In this document: positions 31,644 to 40,952 of the stretch, piece after piece
Layout of the letters: each line of letters opens with the position of its first letter
Position numbering within the stretch: position 1 is the stretch's first letter
Assembly: GCA_028288485.1 (NCBI GenBank)
Contig: JAQBNO010000148.1
Location: 1 to 64,000, forward strand
Reading direction: 5' to 3'
From: Segetibacter sp.
Lineage (GTDB): Bacteria; Bacteroidota; Bacteroidia; Chitinophagales; Chitinophagaceae
DNA length: 64,000 bases
Made by a program: the position numbers and the translations under genes
The notes under the pieces: model-generated
Database searches by the model: none
Told to the model about the DNA's origin: nothing
What the model saw: the letters and a program-made list of their open reading frames with translations, nothing else

Positions 31644-34600
31644 ATGAAAATGATGTCTACCATCGAAAGGGGTGTCGCAACTTCGGGGTATGTTACGTGG
31701 TTGCCGCAACGGCCGGTTTTTTTTCTTCTCTTTCTTTTTCTGTTTTCTTCTTTATCTATTCTCGCTCAAACTCAGCAGGTATCTGGTGTAATTACTGACC
31801 AAACAGGTAAACCACTCACGGGTGCAAGTGTAATTATCAAAGGAAGTCAGCAGGGAACAAATACGAATGAGCAAGGCCGCTTTACTATTAATGCACCTGC
31901 CAATGCTACATTGGTAATAAGCTCTATAGGATTTAATTCACAGGAAGTACCTGTTAAAGGACAGAATGCCGTTAATGTTCAAATGGGTGTTTCAACGCAG
32001 GCGCTCGGTGAAGTCGTAGTTGTAAGTTATGGTACACAAACGAAGAGAAATATTACCGGTGCTGTACAAACACTAAATGCAAAAGAACTGGCTGATATTC
32101 CTGTTGCACAGGTTACCCAAAAATTACAGGGAAAACTGGCAGGTGTTCAGATCAACCAGGGAACAGGACGACCTGGGGAGGGTATGCAGCTAAGAATTAG
32201 GGGCCAGGCATCTATAAATGCGCAGGGCCAACCACTATATGTTGTAGATGGCTTTCCAATAGTTGGGGATATCAGTACCATCAACCCCGATGAAATTGAA
32301 AGCATCAGTGTATTAAAAGACGCCGCATCAACCTCACTTTATGGGTCACGTGCAGCTTTCGGCGTAGTATTGATCCAGACAAAACGAGGTAAAACAGGAC
32401 AAACTAATCTAAGTGTAAATGCTTATTATGGTGTTCAGCAGGTGCCTGAGAAAGGTCGTCCTCAAATGATGAATGCAAGGGAATTTGCTCAGTTTCAAAA
32501 GGAGCGTTATGAGTTTAATGCCCAAGCTGTTCCTGCCGAATATCAAAATCCTTCACAATACGGAGAAGGCACTAATTGGTATGACATCTTATTAAGAACA
32601 GCTCCTATTCAGAATTACAGCATTTCGATGAACAGCAGCCGCGACAGATTTAGCAACGCAGCTACTGTGAGCTTTTTCGACCAGCAAGGTGTTGTCTTAA
32701 ACTCAGGTTATCAAAGATTTTCCGCCAGGCTTAATACTGAATACAGGTTTACCGATAAGTTGAAACTGGGACTAAATATTGCCCCAATGTATACAATAAA
32801 TAACGGGCCTGTAACAACTGATGGTGTGTTATGGAGCGGTGGTATAATTATGAGTGCCATTCTTACTTCTCCTATAGCGCCACATATAAACCCCGACGGC
32901 TCTTTGCCACTTACCGCCGGTGGTACGGGATTGTTCCCTAACCCTAACTGGTACCGAACAGTGCAGGAAGTAGAAGCAAAGACAAAAACCTTCCGCGTAT
33001 TGTCAAATGCTTCACTTGATTACGAATTCATCAAAGACCTGAATTTCCGTACAACTATTAATATAGATTTAGGACAATCTCAATTCTCCCGTTTTTCTCC
33101 TTCTACTACCGGTGCCATTTTTGCTCCCCCGCCACAAAAAGCAACTGCACAGGCAAACAACAGTAATTACCATTCATGGCTTTCTGAAAATACCCTTACC
33201 TACAAAAAAGTTTTTGGCGATCATAACTTTGATGGACTTGTTGGTTATACCGTTCAAAAATTCAGGAGCGACGCCTTATCTATTTCAAAGACAGATTTTC
33301 CCGACGACAGGATACGCACTATAACTGCAGGTGCAACAACCACGGCAAGCACAAGTGACATCCAGGAATGGTCGTTACTTTCCTACCTTGCAAGATTGAA
33401 CTATAACTTCAAAGGCCGATATATCTTATCTGCCGCAATCCGTCGCGATGGTTCGTCCCGGTTTGGTACAAATAATAAATGGGGTAATTTCCCTTCTATT
33501 TCTGCCGGATGGATCGTGTCTGATGAATCATTTATGTCGCAAATAAAAGCGCTTTCGTTTCTTAAGCTAAGAGCAAGTTATGGGTTAGTAGGTAACAACA
33601 ACATTGGTAATTATCCTTATTATGCCTCTGTTAATGCAGCTAATTATGCATTTAATGGTGTTTTGGCAAATGGAAGAAGTCTTACTTCCCTGGCTAATCT
33701 TGACCTTGGATGGGAAAGAACCAAACAGGTTGACCTTGGAGTAGATATAGGGTTGTTTAGTAACAGGATTACTTTGGGTTATGACTATTACAGTAAAAAT
33801 ACCGACGGCCTTCTTTACAGCGTTGCAATACCTTCTGAAGCAGGTTTTAATAGTGTACTAACCAATCTCGGGCAGTTTAAGTTCTGGGGACATGAATTTA
33901 CGGTAAGCACACAAAACCTGGTGAACAAATTTAGGTGGAATACCGATTTCAATATCTCCTTCAATGATAATAAAGTCATGAAACTCGGTAATACCAATGC
34001 TCCTATATATGGTAATACAAATACTACTATTACCCGGTTAGGCGGACGTATAGGAGAGTTCTGGGGCTTCGATTATTTAGGTGTGTACCAAAACCAGGCT
34101 GATGTAGACAAATCGGCAAAGTACGCTACCTCTGCAGTTGGAACAGCTAAACTAAGAGATGTAAACGGTGACGGGGTAATAACAAATACGAACGACGACA
34201 AAACAATCATCGGTAATCCATGGCCTAAATTTCTCTTAGGTATCACCAATAGTTTTGCTTACAAAAACTTCGATCTTTCCATCGTAGCCTCTGGCTCTTA
34301 CGGTAATAAAATCATGAACCGAACCCTTGAAAGCACACTTAACCTGGATGGTGTTTTTAACGTATTAAAAGATGTAAACAACCGGTGGAAATCGCAGCAG
34401 CAACCTGGTAATGGTTTGCCAAGTGTTAAGTCGGGCACTACTGACCTTATCCGTTATCCAAATACCTACTGGGTAAGTGATGGAAGTTACCTTACGATTA
34501 AAAACATTGCTTTAGGTTACAACGTTCCCCTGAGAAACAAAAAGTACTTCCATAATGTGCGTATATACGGAAGTATTCAACAGGCGCTTGTATTAACCAA

Positions 34601-34745
34601 CTATTCAGGTGCTAATCCCGAAGTAAGCGGCGGTTCTAATCCGCAATCAAATACAAGTGGAGGAGATGCTTTAAACCAGGGTATAGACTGGACAGCGTAC
34701 CCGGTTCCAAGAACCTTTACTGTAGGTGTAAACTTTGGTTTGTAA
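31644..34745 (+). CDS. susC: SusC-family TonB-dependent outer-membrane importer 2
   Basis: This 1033-residue receptor starts with a long signal segment (hydrophobic core FFLLFLFLFSSLSILAQ), then the carboxypeptidase-regulatory-like domain (VSGVITDQTGKPLTGASVII, about 47-115), a TonB-box-like EVVVVSYGTQT and a plug with LKDAASTSLYGSRAAFGVV. The barrel ends in TFTVGVNFGL. The predicted start has an unusually long polar N-region (about 25 residues); a later start is possible but none is obvious. It is far diverged from SusC-1, so the two importers probably carry different fragments. Confidence 0.96.
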   Translation: MKMMSTIERGVATSGYVTWLPQRPVFFLLFLFLFSSLSILAQTQQVSGVITDQTGKPLTGASVIIKGSQQGTNTNEQGRFTINAPANATLVISSIGFNSQEVPVKGQNAVNVQMGVSTQALGEVVVVSYGTQTKRNITGAVQTLNAKELADIPVAQVTQKLQGKLAGVQINQGTGRPGEGMQLRIRGQASINAQGQPLYVVDGFPIVGDISTINPDEIESISVLKDAASTSLYGSRAAFGVVLIQTKRGKTGQTNLSVNAYYGVQQVPEKGRPQMMNAREFAQFQKERYEFNAQAVPAEYQNPSQYGEGTNWYDILLRTAPIQNYSISMNSSRDRFSNAATVSFFDQQGVVLNSGYQRFSARLNTEYRFTDKLKLGLNIAPMYTINNGPVTTDGVLWSGGIIMSAILTSPIAPHINPDGSLPLTAGGTGLFPNPNWYRTVQEVEAKTKTFRVLSNASLDYEFIKDLNFRTTINIDLGQSQFSRFSPSTTGAIFAPPPQKATAQANNSNYHSWLSENTLTYKKVFGDHNFDGLVGYTVQKFRSDALSISKTDFPDDRIRTITAGATTTASTSDIQEWSLLSYLARLNYNFKGRYILSAAIRRDGSSRFGTNNKWGNFPSISAGWIVSDESFMSQIKALSFLKLRASYGLVGNNNIGNYPYYASVNAANYAFNGVLANGRSLTSLANLDLGWERTKQVDLGVDIGLFSNRITLGYDYYSKNTDGLLYSVAIPSEAGFNSVLTNLGQFKFWGHEFTVSTQNLVNKFRWNTDFNISFNDNKVMKLGNTNAPIYGNTNTTITRLGGRIGEFWGFDYLGVYQNQADVDKSAKYATSAVGTAKLRDVNGDGVITNTNDDKTIIGNPWPKFLLGITNSFAYKNFDLSIVASGSYGNKIMNRTLESTLNLDGVFNVLKDVNNRWKSQQQPGNGLPSVKSGTTDLIRYPNTYWVSDGSYLTIKNIALGYNVPLRNKKYFHNVRIYGSIQQALVLTNYSGANPEVSGGSNPQSNTSGGDALNQGIDWTAYPVPRTFTVGVNFGL

Positions 34746-34851
34746 TGTTATAATCCGCTTCAAGTGATTATGGTACCGGCAAAGATTTTCGTAGCCTGCC
34801 AAATGTAAAGCAGGACTTGTTTATGATACGAGCTTCAGTACGGGCAGGCAT

Positions 34852-34873
34852 CATCGTTGCGTCGCAATCACTT
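34852..34873 (-). repeat. Dispersed repeat inside the SusC-2/SusD-2 gap
   Basis: Plus strand reads CATCGTTGCG then TCGCAATCACTT. It sits in the 231-bp gap between susC-2 and susD-2, an unusually wide gap for such a pair; susC-1 and susD-1 are 10 bp apart. Confidence 0.6.
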
Positions 34874-34976
34874 CATCGGCAAAGCAATAAGCGGCTTTAG
34901 CTTTAATGGTAATCTTATTAAAGATTTCAAATACTTTCCTTGTTAAAATAATTAATGACAACTTATCTTTCTAAAA

Positions 34977-36452
34977 ATGAATAAATCAATAATAGCAGGT
35001 TGCTTTCTTATAGCTTCTTTCGGCTCCTGTAAAAAAGACTTTCTTGAATTACCACCGCAGTCTTTTATCAGTTCGGCTACCTTCTATAAAACCCAGGAGG
35101 ATTTTGCCCAGGCTATAAACGGAACTTATGCAGCTTTACGGTCTCTTTATAGTGATGCGTATGTAATGGGTGAAATGCGTTCTGATAATACACACTACAT
35201 TTTTAAAGCTACCGACCGCGGAGGCCAGAACGTGCAGAGAGAACAGATCGCAGACTTTTTGGACGATGCATCTAATGCATTTATAGCTAATAAGTGGACG
35301 AGTTCTTATAATATTATAGCAAGAGCTAATCAAATATTAGCGCAAATAGATGCGGCAAGTTTTGACAATACGGCAAAGAATAATATTAGAGGGCAGGCTT
35401 TATTTTTAAGAGCTTTTTCCTACTACGAACTCGTTCAATATTTTGGCGATGTTCCCCTTCATCTTGTACCAACACAAGGTGTTGAGGATGCAGCATTGGC
35501 CAAGACTGCAAAAGCAGGTGTTTATACGCAAATAATTGCAGATGCGAAGGAAGCAGCTACTTTATTACCGCTTAAATCGGTGCAGGAGAAAGGAAGAGTT
35601 AGCAGCGGCACCGCGAAAACTTTATTAGGATATGTGTATATGACCTTAAAGCAGTATGGAGATGCAGCAACTGTATTGAAAGAAATTACAGGATCGAACC
35701 AGTATACTTTACTTACCGATTATGCTGCTGTTTTTGCTCTTAATAATAAAAACAGTTCCGAATCTGTTTTTGAAGTACAATACATACAAGGTAGCCTGGG
35801 ACTACAAAGTAACTTTGCCTATTTATTTATTCCGGGTTTAACCAATACTACACCCATTACCGGAGTTGTTGGAAACAACCAGATCATTGGTGGATGGAAC
35901 ACGCCAACCCGCGATTTAATAAACTCTTACGAAGCAAACGATAAAAGAAAAGATGCCTCTATAGCTTATTACACCGATGCAGGTGGGGTTACTTATCCTT
36001 ATGTAAAAAAATATTTGCATACGCATGCCAATTATAACAATACCGACGATAACTGGCCTGTTTACCGCTACTCCGATGTTTTGTTGTTGCTGGCAGAAGC
36101 TTTAAACGAACAAAATAAATCTTCGGAAGCTTTGGCTCCTTTAAACCTCGTTCGTAAGAGGGCTGGTTTAACTGATGTTACTACAACTTCACAAACCGAA
36201 CTTCGCGATATTATTTCAAAAGAAAGAAGATTAGAACTTGCATTTGAAAACCACCGTTGGCTTGACCTGGTAAGAACAGGAAAAGCAATTGAGGTAATGA
36301 CAGCTTACGGAGCAAAAGTGAAAGCAAATCCACAGGCTTATTATTATCCTGCCGGAAGTGCTCCTTTAACACAGTCATACAATGTTACACAGACGAGGTT
36401 ATTGTTTCCAATACCAGATCGGGAAATAATTTTAAATCCATTGCTGAAATAA
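34977..36452 (+). CDS. susD: SusD-family glycan-binding lipoprotein 2
   Basis: This 491-residue lipoprotein has the lipobox IASFGSC followed by KKDFLELPPQ, the standard SusD start. The N-terminal domain has the conserved TPR-like block ALFLRAFSYYELVQYFGDVPL, and the C-terminal part WPVYRYSDVLLLLAEALNEQN, NLVRKRAGL and ERRLELAFENHRWLDLVRTG. It binds glycan at the cell surface with SusC-2. The 231-bp spacing from susC-2 may be due to inserted repeat DNA. It is followed after 96 bp by the GH78 gene. Confidence 0.96.
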   Translation: MNKSIIAGCFLIASFGSCKKDFLELPPQSFISSATFYKTQEDFAQAINGTYAALRSLYSDAYVMGEMRSDNTHYIFKATDRGGQNVQREQIADFLDDASNAFIANKWTSSYNIIARANQILAQIDAASFDNTAKNNIRGQALFLRAFSYYELVQYFGDVPLHLVPTQGVEDAALAKTAKAGVYTQIIADAKEAATLLPLKSVQEKGRVSSGTAKTLLGYVYMTLKQYGDAATVLKEITGSNQYTLLTDYAAVFALNNKNSSESVFEVQYIQGSLGLQSNFAYLFIPGLTNTTPITGVVGNNQIIGGWNTPTRDLINSYEANDKRKDASIAYYTDAGGVTYPYVKKYLHTHANYNNTDDNWPVYRYSDVLLLLAEALNEQNKSSEALAPLNLVRKRAGLTDVTTTSQTELRDIISKERRLELAFENHRWLDLVRTGKAIEVMTAYGAKVKANPQAYYYPAGSAPLTQSYNVTQTRLLFPIPDREIILNPLLK

Positions 36453-36477
36453 AACACCCTATTTTATCCTTCCGGTA

Positions 36478-36520
36478 ATTAACCAGGCGACTTAGTTTTA
36501 TACTATATTTCCTGGTTAAT
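36478..36520 (+). promoter_or_regulatory. Perfect 10-bp inverted repeat before GH78 gene
   Basis: ATTAACCAGG (36478-36487) and CCTGGTTAAT (36511-36520) are exact inverted repeats with a 23-bp spacer. They lie 25 bp after the susD-2 stop and 28 bp before the GH78 start. This could be a transcript-end hairpin for susCD-2 or a repressor-type operator or leader hairpin for GH78. Confidence 0.5.
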
Positions 36521-36548
36521 GCTTACTTACCATCGAAAAGCTCCATAC

Positions 36549-39323
36549 ATGTTTAAATCTTTCTTTGCTGTCATTTTTCTTTTTGTCTCTTTATCCGCTA
36601 TTAGCCAGAAAACGCAGGTGGTCAATCTTACATGCGAATACAAGGTTAACCCTTCAGGTATTGAAGCTTTATCGCCAAAGTTTTCGTGGGAACTGAAAAG
36701 CGATCAAAGGAATGTTTCGCAAACCGCGTATCGTATTTTAGTTTCCGACAGCCCTGAGTTCCTTAAGGCTAATGTTGGTAATGTTTGGGATTCGAAAAAG
36801 GTAAGTTCTTTCCAATCCATACAGGTTAATTATATCGGGAAAACATTACAACCTGCAAAAGTCTATTACTGGAAATTGATGGTTTGGGACAACAAAAACC
36901 AAACTTCTGCCTGGAGCAAATCAGCTACCTGGCAAATGGGACTGCTAACGGCGCAAGACTGGAAAAATGCCAAATGGATCGCTTACGAAAGATTACCAGA
37001 CTCAAACATTAATATTCTGCCGACAGACGGAAAAAAAGATAAGTATGAAGGCGCAAATATTTTGCCTTTGCTTCGTAAAGGTTTCAGAATTAGTAAGCCC
37101 GTAAAAAAAGCTACGATGTTCATTACCGGCCTCGGACATTTTGAGATGAGCCTGAATGGCCAAAAGGTAGGCGATAACTTTTTAGATGCAGGATGGACGA
37201 AGTATGACAAACAAGCTTTGTATGTACCGTTCGATGTAACCGATCAGTTAAAGCAAGGCGAGAATGCGCTGGGTGTTATGTTGGGAAATGGCTTTTATTA
37301 TGTTCCCCCTGTACCATCTCGTTACCGTAAATTAAAAGTAGCTTTTGGTTATCCAAAAATGATTTGTCGCCTGGCTGTTGAATACAAAGACGGATCTACC
37401 GAAAACATAGTTAGCGATGAGTCGTGGAAAACAGCTTCCGGCCCTGTAACATTTTCCAGCATTTACGGTGGTGAAGATTACGATGCAAACCTTGAGCAAC
37501 GCGGATGGGATGCGCCGAAATTTAATGATGAAGCATGGAAAACTGTTCTTGTAGTAGACGGTCCTCCAACCCTCAATTCTCAAATGGCTGAACCTGTAAA
37601 GGTGATGGAAACGTTCACTCCGAAAAAAGTTACGTCACTACAGCCAAATTCATGGGTCTTTGATCTTGGTCAAAATGCATCAGGCATCCCCGAGATCACG
37701 GTAAGAGGGAAAAAAGGAGATACGGTTAGAATTATACCGGCTGAATTGCTAAAAGAGGATGGTTCTGCAAATCAAAGAGCCAGTGGTTCTCCATTTTATT
37801 TGCAGTACATTTTAAAAGGGGAAGGAACAGAAACATGGCGGCCGCGTTTCACATACTATGGTTATCGTTACCTGCAAATAAATGGAGCAGTTCCAAACGG
37901 AGAAAGTAACCCGCAAAATCTTCCTGTACTCGAAGAGGTTAAAGGTTTACATATCCGCAACTCAGCAAACAGTGCAGGAACATTCAACAGTTCATTTGAC
38001 CTGTTTAACCGTACCCATACACTCATCGACTGGGCTATCAGGAGTAATATGGTAAGCTTGTTTACCGATTGCCCTCACCGTGAAAAACTGGGCTGGCTCG
38101 AAGAAGCCCATCTAATGGGCAACTCTGTCCGCTTTAATTACGACATAACAAATCTCTGCCGTAAAAACGTACAGGATATGATGTACTCGGAAACGCCTGA
38201 AGGGCTGATACCGGAAATTGCCCCTGAATACGTGAAGTTTGAGTGGGGTGGAGACATGTTCAGGGATTCTCCCGAGTGGGGGAGTAATGGAATTATAATG
38301 CCCTGGTACATGTACAAATGGTATGGCGATAAACAGGTGCTTGAGAAAAGTTACCCGATGATGCAACGGTATGCAGATTACCTTTTGAAGAAGGGTAAAA
38401 ATTATATTCTCTCACAGGGACTTGGTGACTGGTACGATCTCGGTCCGAAGGCACCTGGTGTTTCTCAATTAACGCCTATGGGCATTACCGGTACTGCCAT
38501 TTATTATTACGATCTGAATATCTTAAGCCAGGTTGCCCGCCTTTTAGGCAAACCCCAGGACGCCGTTAAGTATGATAAGTTGGCAGTGGCAGTCAGGGAA
38601 GCATTCAACAAAACCTTCTTTAACAAAGAAACCAAGCAGTATGGTACAGGCAGCCAGGCAGCAAACGCAATGGCAGTGTATATGAAGCTTGTAGAATCGC
38701 AATACAAACAAGCTGTTGTTGATAACATTGTAAAAGACATTCGTTCCCGAAACAACAGCCTTACAGCAGGAGACATTGGTTATCGCTACCTTCTCAGAGT
38801 ACTTGAACAGGAAGGCAGATCGGATGTGATATTCGATATGAACAGCCGTTCCGACGTGCCGGGTTATGGTTATCAACTGGCAAAAGGTGCAACAGCACTT
38901 ACCGAGTCATGGCAGGCATATCCTACCGCCTCGAATAACCATTTTATGCTTGGTCATTTAATGGAGTGGTTTTACACCGGCCTTGCAGGAATTAACCAGT
39001 CTGAAAGATCTGTTGCTTATAAAGACATTGTAATAAACCCACAGATTGTAGGAACGGTTACTAGTGCAAAAGCTACGTATCAATCGCTCTATGGCACCAT
39101 TCTTTCGCAATGGACAAAAGATAATAATACGATTGAACTAACCACTGAAATTCCAGCAAATACAACTGCTACAATCATACTTCCGGCTTCTGTTAATGCC
39201 GAGGTATTGGAAGGTGGCAAAGCTGTTAAAGGAAGAACGGGTATTCAATTTACAGGAATAAAGGATGGTAAAGCGGTAATAAAAGTAGGTTCGGGTAAGT
39301 ACAGGTTTACCGTAAAATCGTAA
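36549..39323 (+). CDS. Secreted GH78 alpha-L-rhamnosidase
   Basis: The chosen start opens a signal peptide (MFKSFFAVIFLFVSLSAIS); the frame continues upstream to an ATG at 36519, inside an inverted repeat. Domain order follows GH78: N-terminal Ig-like and beta-sandwich domains (residues about 25-480), the alpha/alpha barrel (about 480-830), and a C-terminal beta domain. The key block reads DCPHREKLGWLEEAH: the first two acidic residues of the usual DCPXRE...GD site are present, but the third, normally Asp, is Glu. ALTESWQAYPTASNNH later holds the catalytic-base region. It removes alpha-L-rhamnose, in partnership with GH106. Confidence 0.92.
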   Translation: MFKSFFAVIFLFVSLSAISQKTQVVNLTCEYKVNPSGIEALSPKFSWELKSDQRNVSQTAYRILVSDSPEFLKANVGNVWDSKKVSSFQSIQVNYIGKTLQPAKVYYWKLMVWDNKNQTSAWSKSATWQMGLLTAQDWKNAKWIAYERLPDSNINILPTDGKKDKYEGANILPLLRKGFRISKPVKKATMFITGLGHFEMSLNGQKVGDNFLDAGWTKYDKQALYVPFDVTDQLKQGENALGVMLGNGFYYVPPVPSRYRKLKVAFGYPKMICRLAVEYKDGSTENIVSDESWKTASGPVTFSSIYGGEDYDANLEQRGWDAPKFNDEAWKTVLVVDGPPTLNSQMAEPVKVMETFTPKKVTSLQPNSWVFDLGQNASGIPEITVRGKKGDTVRIIPAELLKEDGSANQRASGSPFYLQYILKGEGTETWRPRFTYYGYRYLQINGAVPNGESNPQNLPVLEEVKGLHIRNSANSAGTFNSSFDLFNRTHTLIDWAIRSNMVSLFTDCPHREKLGWLEEAHLMGNSVRFNYDITNLCRKNVQDMMYSETPEGLIPEIAPEYVKFEWGGDMFRDSPEWGSNGIIMPWYMYKWYGDKQVLEKSYPMMQRYADYLLKKGKNYILSQGLGDWYDLGPKAPGVSQLTPMGITGTAIYYYDLNILSQVARLLGKPQDAVKYDKLAVAVREAFNKTFFNKETKQYGTGSQAANAMAVYMKLVESQYKQAVVDNIVKDIRSRNNSLTAGDIGYRYLLRVLEQEGRSDVIFDMNSRSDVPGYGYQLAKGATALTESWQAYPTASNNHFMLGHLMEWFYTGLAGINQSERSVAYKDIVINPQIVGTVTSAKATYQSLYGTILSQWTKDNNTIELTTEIPANTTATIILPASVNAEVLEGGKAVKGRTGIQFTGIKDGKAVIKVGSGKYRFTVKS

Positions 39324-39374
39324 AATTTTGAAAGAGTTTTTTGGTTACCGGCGTGAGAATATAATGATGCTTTT

Positions 39375-39394
39375 CTTGCGTCGCACTCTTGTAC
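39375..39394 (-). repeat. Dispersed repeat, GCGACGC subtype
   Basis: Plus strand reads CTTGCGTCGCACTCTTGTAC. It faces the oppositely oriented copy at 39633. Confidence 0.7.
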
Positions 39395-39454
39395 CCAAGG
39401 GAATTCTATGGGGCAATAAGGCCGCCGAGAACCGCGATGAAAAGAGGTATTAGT

Positions 39455-39502
39455 CTCCGTGGTTCTCCAAAACTCTGTGGTTCTCGGTGGTTCTCTGTGG
39501 TG
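39455..39502. repeat. Imperfect 10-bp tandem repeat
   Basis: Four units close to CTCTGTGGTT occur at 39455, 39473, 39483 and 39493, the last three adjacent, the first set apart by CTCCAAAA. I recall similar GTGGTTCTC tracts in other Bacteroidota intergenic DNA. Confidence 0.6.
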
Positions 39503-39632
39503 CACCCTTCATTTGCCTGTCTACGGCTTTTGTCGCATATTGAATTGAAACGGCTCAGTCATTTCTGCTGGCAACCGGTCGGTATTGAATCGACATACGG
39601 AAAAAGTCGCCAAAAGATATAGAGATGAACGG

Positions 39633-39653
39633 ATTGCGACGCAACGGCTGATG
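39633..39653 (+). repeat. Dispersed repeat, GCGACGC subtype, left end lost
   Basis: ATTGCGACGCAACGGCTGATG, followed by CTATGAAAAACAAAGGTTGG, which resembles the flank of the copies at 17463 and 57419. Confidence 0.65.
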
Positions 39654-39770
39654 CTATGAAAAACAAAGGTTGGTAACAAAATAAAAGTTGGTTCTCTAAT
39701 TCTCATTCCCGGGTTAACATTTTATTTCATAACAATAATTGCTGAATAAATGGTATTTCAATTTCTGACT

Positions 39771-40883
39771 ATGAACAATACAAAGAAGTTTTTGATTTTA
39801 ATCTCGACCATTCTCTCGTCGGTGTTATTAACACAAGCCCAGGAGGCGGGTAGGAAAGTGCCTGATAATATCATGCAGCAGGTGCACGAAGAAGTAAAAA
39901 CGCCCTATAAATATGGGCTGGTGATGATCCCTCCAAACGACAGTAAAAAGTTGGATTGTCCTACGATTTTTAAAAAGGGTAAAAACTGGTTCATGACCTA
40001 TATTATTTTTGACGGGAGGGGGTATGAAACCTGGCTGGCTAAAAGCAAAGACCTGTTGAACTGGACGAATATGGGAAGGATCATGTCTTTCACTGATACC
40101 ACTACCTGGGACTCTAACCAGAAAGCCGGCTACAACGCTTTGCAGGATTTGAAATGGGGCGGTAATTATAAACTGCAAAGGTTTAACGATAAATACTGGA
40201 TGTCTTATTTCGGCGGAAATACGAGGGGTTATGAGGCCGGCCTGCTTTCGTTAGGAATGGCCTTTACCGACAAAGATCCTTCAAGGGTTCATGAGTGGCA
40301 AAGGCTTGATTCGCCTATATTAAAAGCTACGGATAAAGATGCGCGATGGTACGACAACAGCACGATGTATAAATGTTCGGTGATATGGGATAAGGACAAA
40401 AATACAGGTCACCCGTTTATTATGTACTATAATGCACGAGGAGATAGTATCAACCCGGCAAGGGGTGCAGAACGTATCAGCATGGCTGTATCTGATGATA
40501 TGGTTAAATGGAAACGGTATGGCGATACGCCGGTTATAAACCATCATAAGGGAATATCCGGCGACGCCGTTATTCAAAAGATGGGCAACTTATACGTGAT
40601 GTTTTATTTCGGCGCTTTCTGGAAAGAAAGACAAGGTGAAGGTGCTTTCAACAGGTTCGCCTGTTCTTATGATCTTAAAACATGGACCGACTGGCAGGGG
40701 GTAGATTTAATAAAGCCGTCGGAGCCATACGATGAAACATTTGCGCACAAGTCGTTTGTAGTTAAACATAAAGGTGTGGTATATCATTATTATTGTGCAG
40801 TAAATAAAAAGGAACAACGTGGAATTGCGGTAGCAACATCTAAAGACATTGGAAAAACTACATTGATGTTCGCGACCAAGTAA
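39771..40883 (+). CDS. Secreted five-bladed beta-propeller glycosidase 1 (GH43/GH117-like)
   Basis: The Met at 39771 starts a signal peptide (MNNTKKFLILISTILSSV); an upstream in-frame ATG at 39750 is less fitting. The mature part (about 345 residues) shows propeller blades with repeated W/Y-M-x-Y/F strands: KNWFMTYIIFDGRGYETWLA, KYWMSYFGG, FIMYYNARGDS, LYVMFYFGAFW and VYHYYCAVNK. Acidic residues at blade starts (LDCP, FDGRG) fit clan GH-F type active sites, but I cannot assign a family with confidence. It is followed 69 bp later by a paralogue. Likely periplasmic action on a terminal sugar such as arabinose, galactose or an anhydro-sugar; this is inference. Confidence 0.75.
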   Translation: MNNTKKFLILISTILSSVLLTQAQEAGRKVPDNIMQQVHEEVKTPYKYGLVMIPPNDSKKLDCPTIFKKGKNWFMTYIIFDGRGYETWLAKSKDLLNWTNMGRIMSFTDTTTWDSNQKAGYNALQDLKWGGNYKLQRFNDKYWMSYFGGNTRGYEAGLLSLGMAFTDKDPSRVHEWQRLDSPILKATDKDARWYDNSTMYKCSVIWDKDKNTGHPFIMYYNARGDSINPARGAERISMAVSDDMVKWKRYGDTPVINHHKGISGDAVIQKMGNLYVMFYFGAFWKERQGEGAFNRFACSYDLKTWTDWQGVDLIKPSEPYDETFAHKSFVVKHKGVVYHYYCAVNKKEQRGIAVATSKDIGKTTLMFATK

Positions 40884-40952
40884 TTAAACTAAACACCCCT
40901 GGGATACCGGTAAATATTGTTTCAACCTGCCTGCAAATAAGCCAATTGTATT

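Larger units (their letters stand above)
39324..39770. other. Intergenic region with several repeats
   Basis: It contains two dispersed 24-bp repeats in opposite orientation (39375 and 39633) with a short tandem repeat between them (39455-39502). No gene is visible. Confidence 0.6.

Noticed and set aside
39455-39502. Short repeated units that might be a CRISPR array
   Set aside because: Units are only about 10 bp, three of them adjacent without spacers, and no cas genes are nearby.
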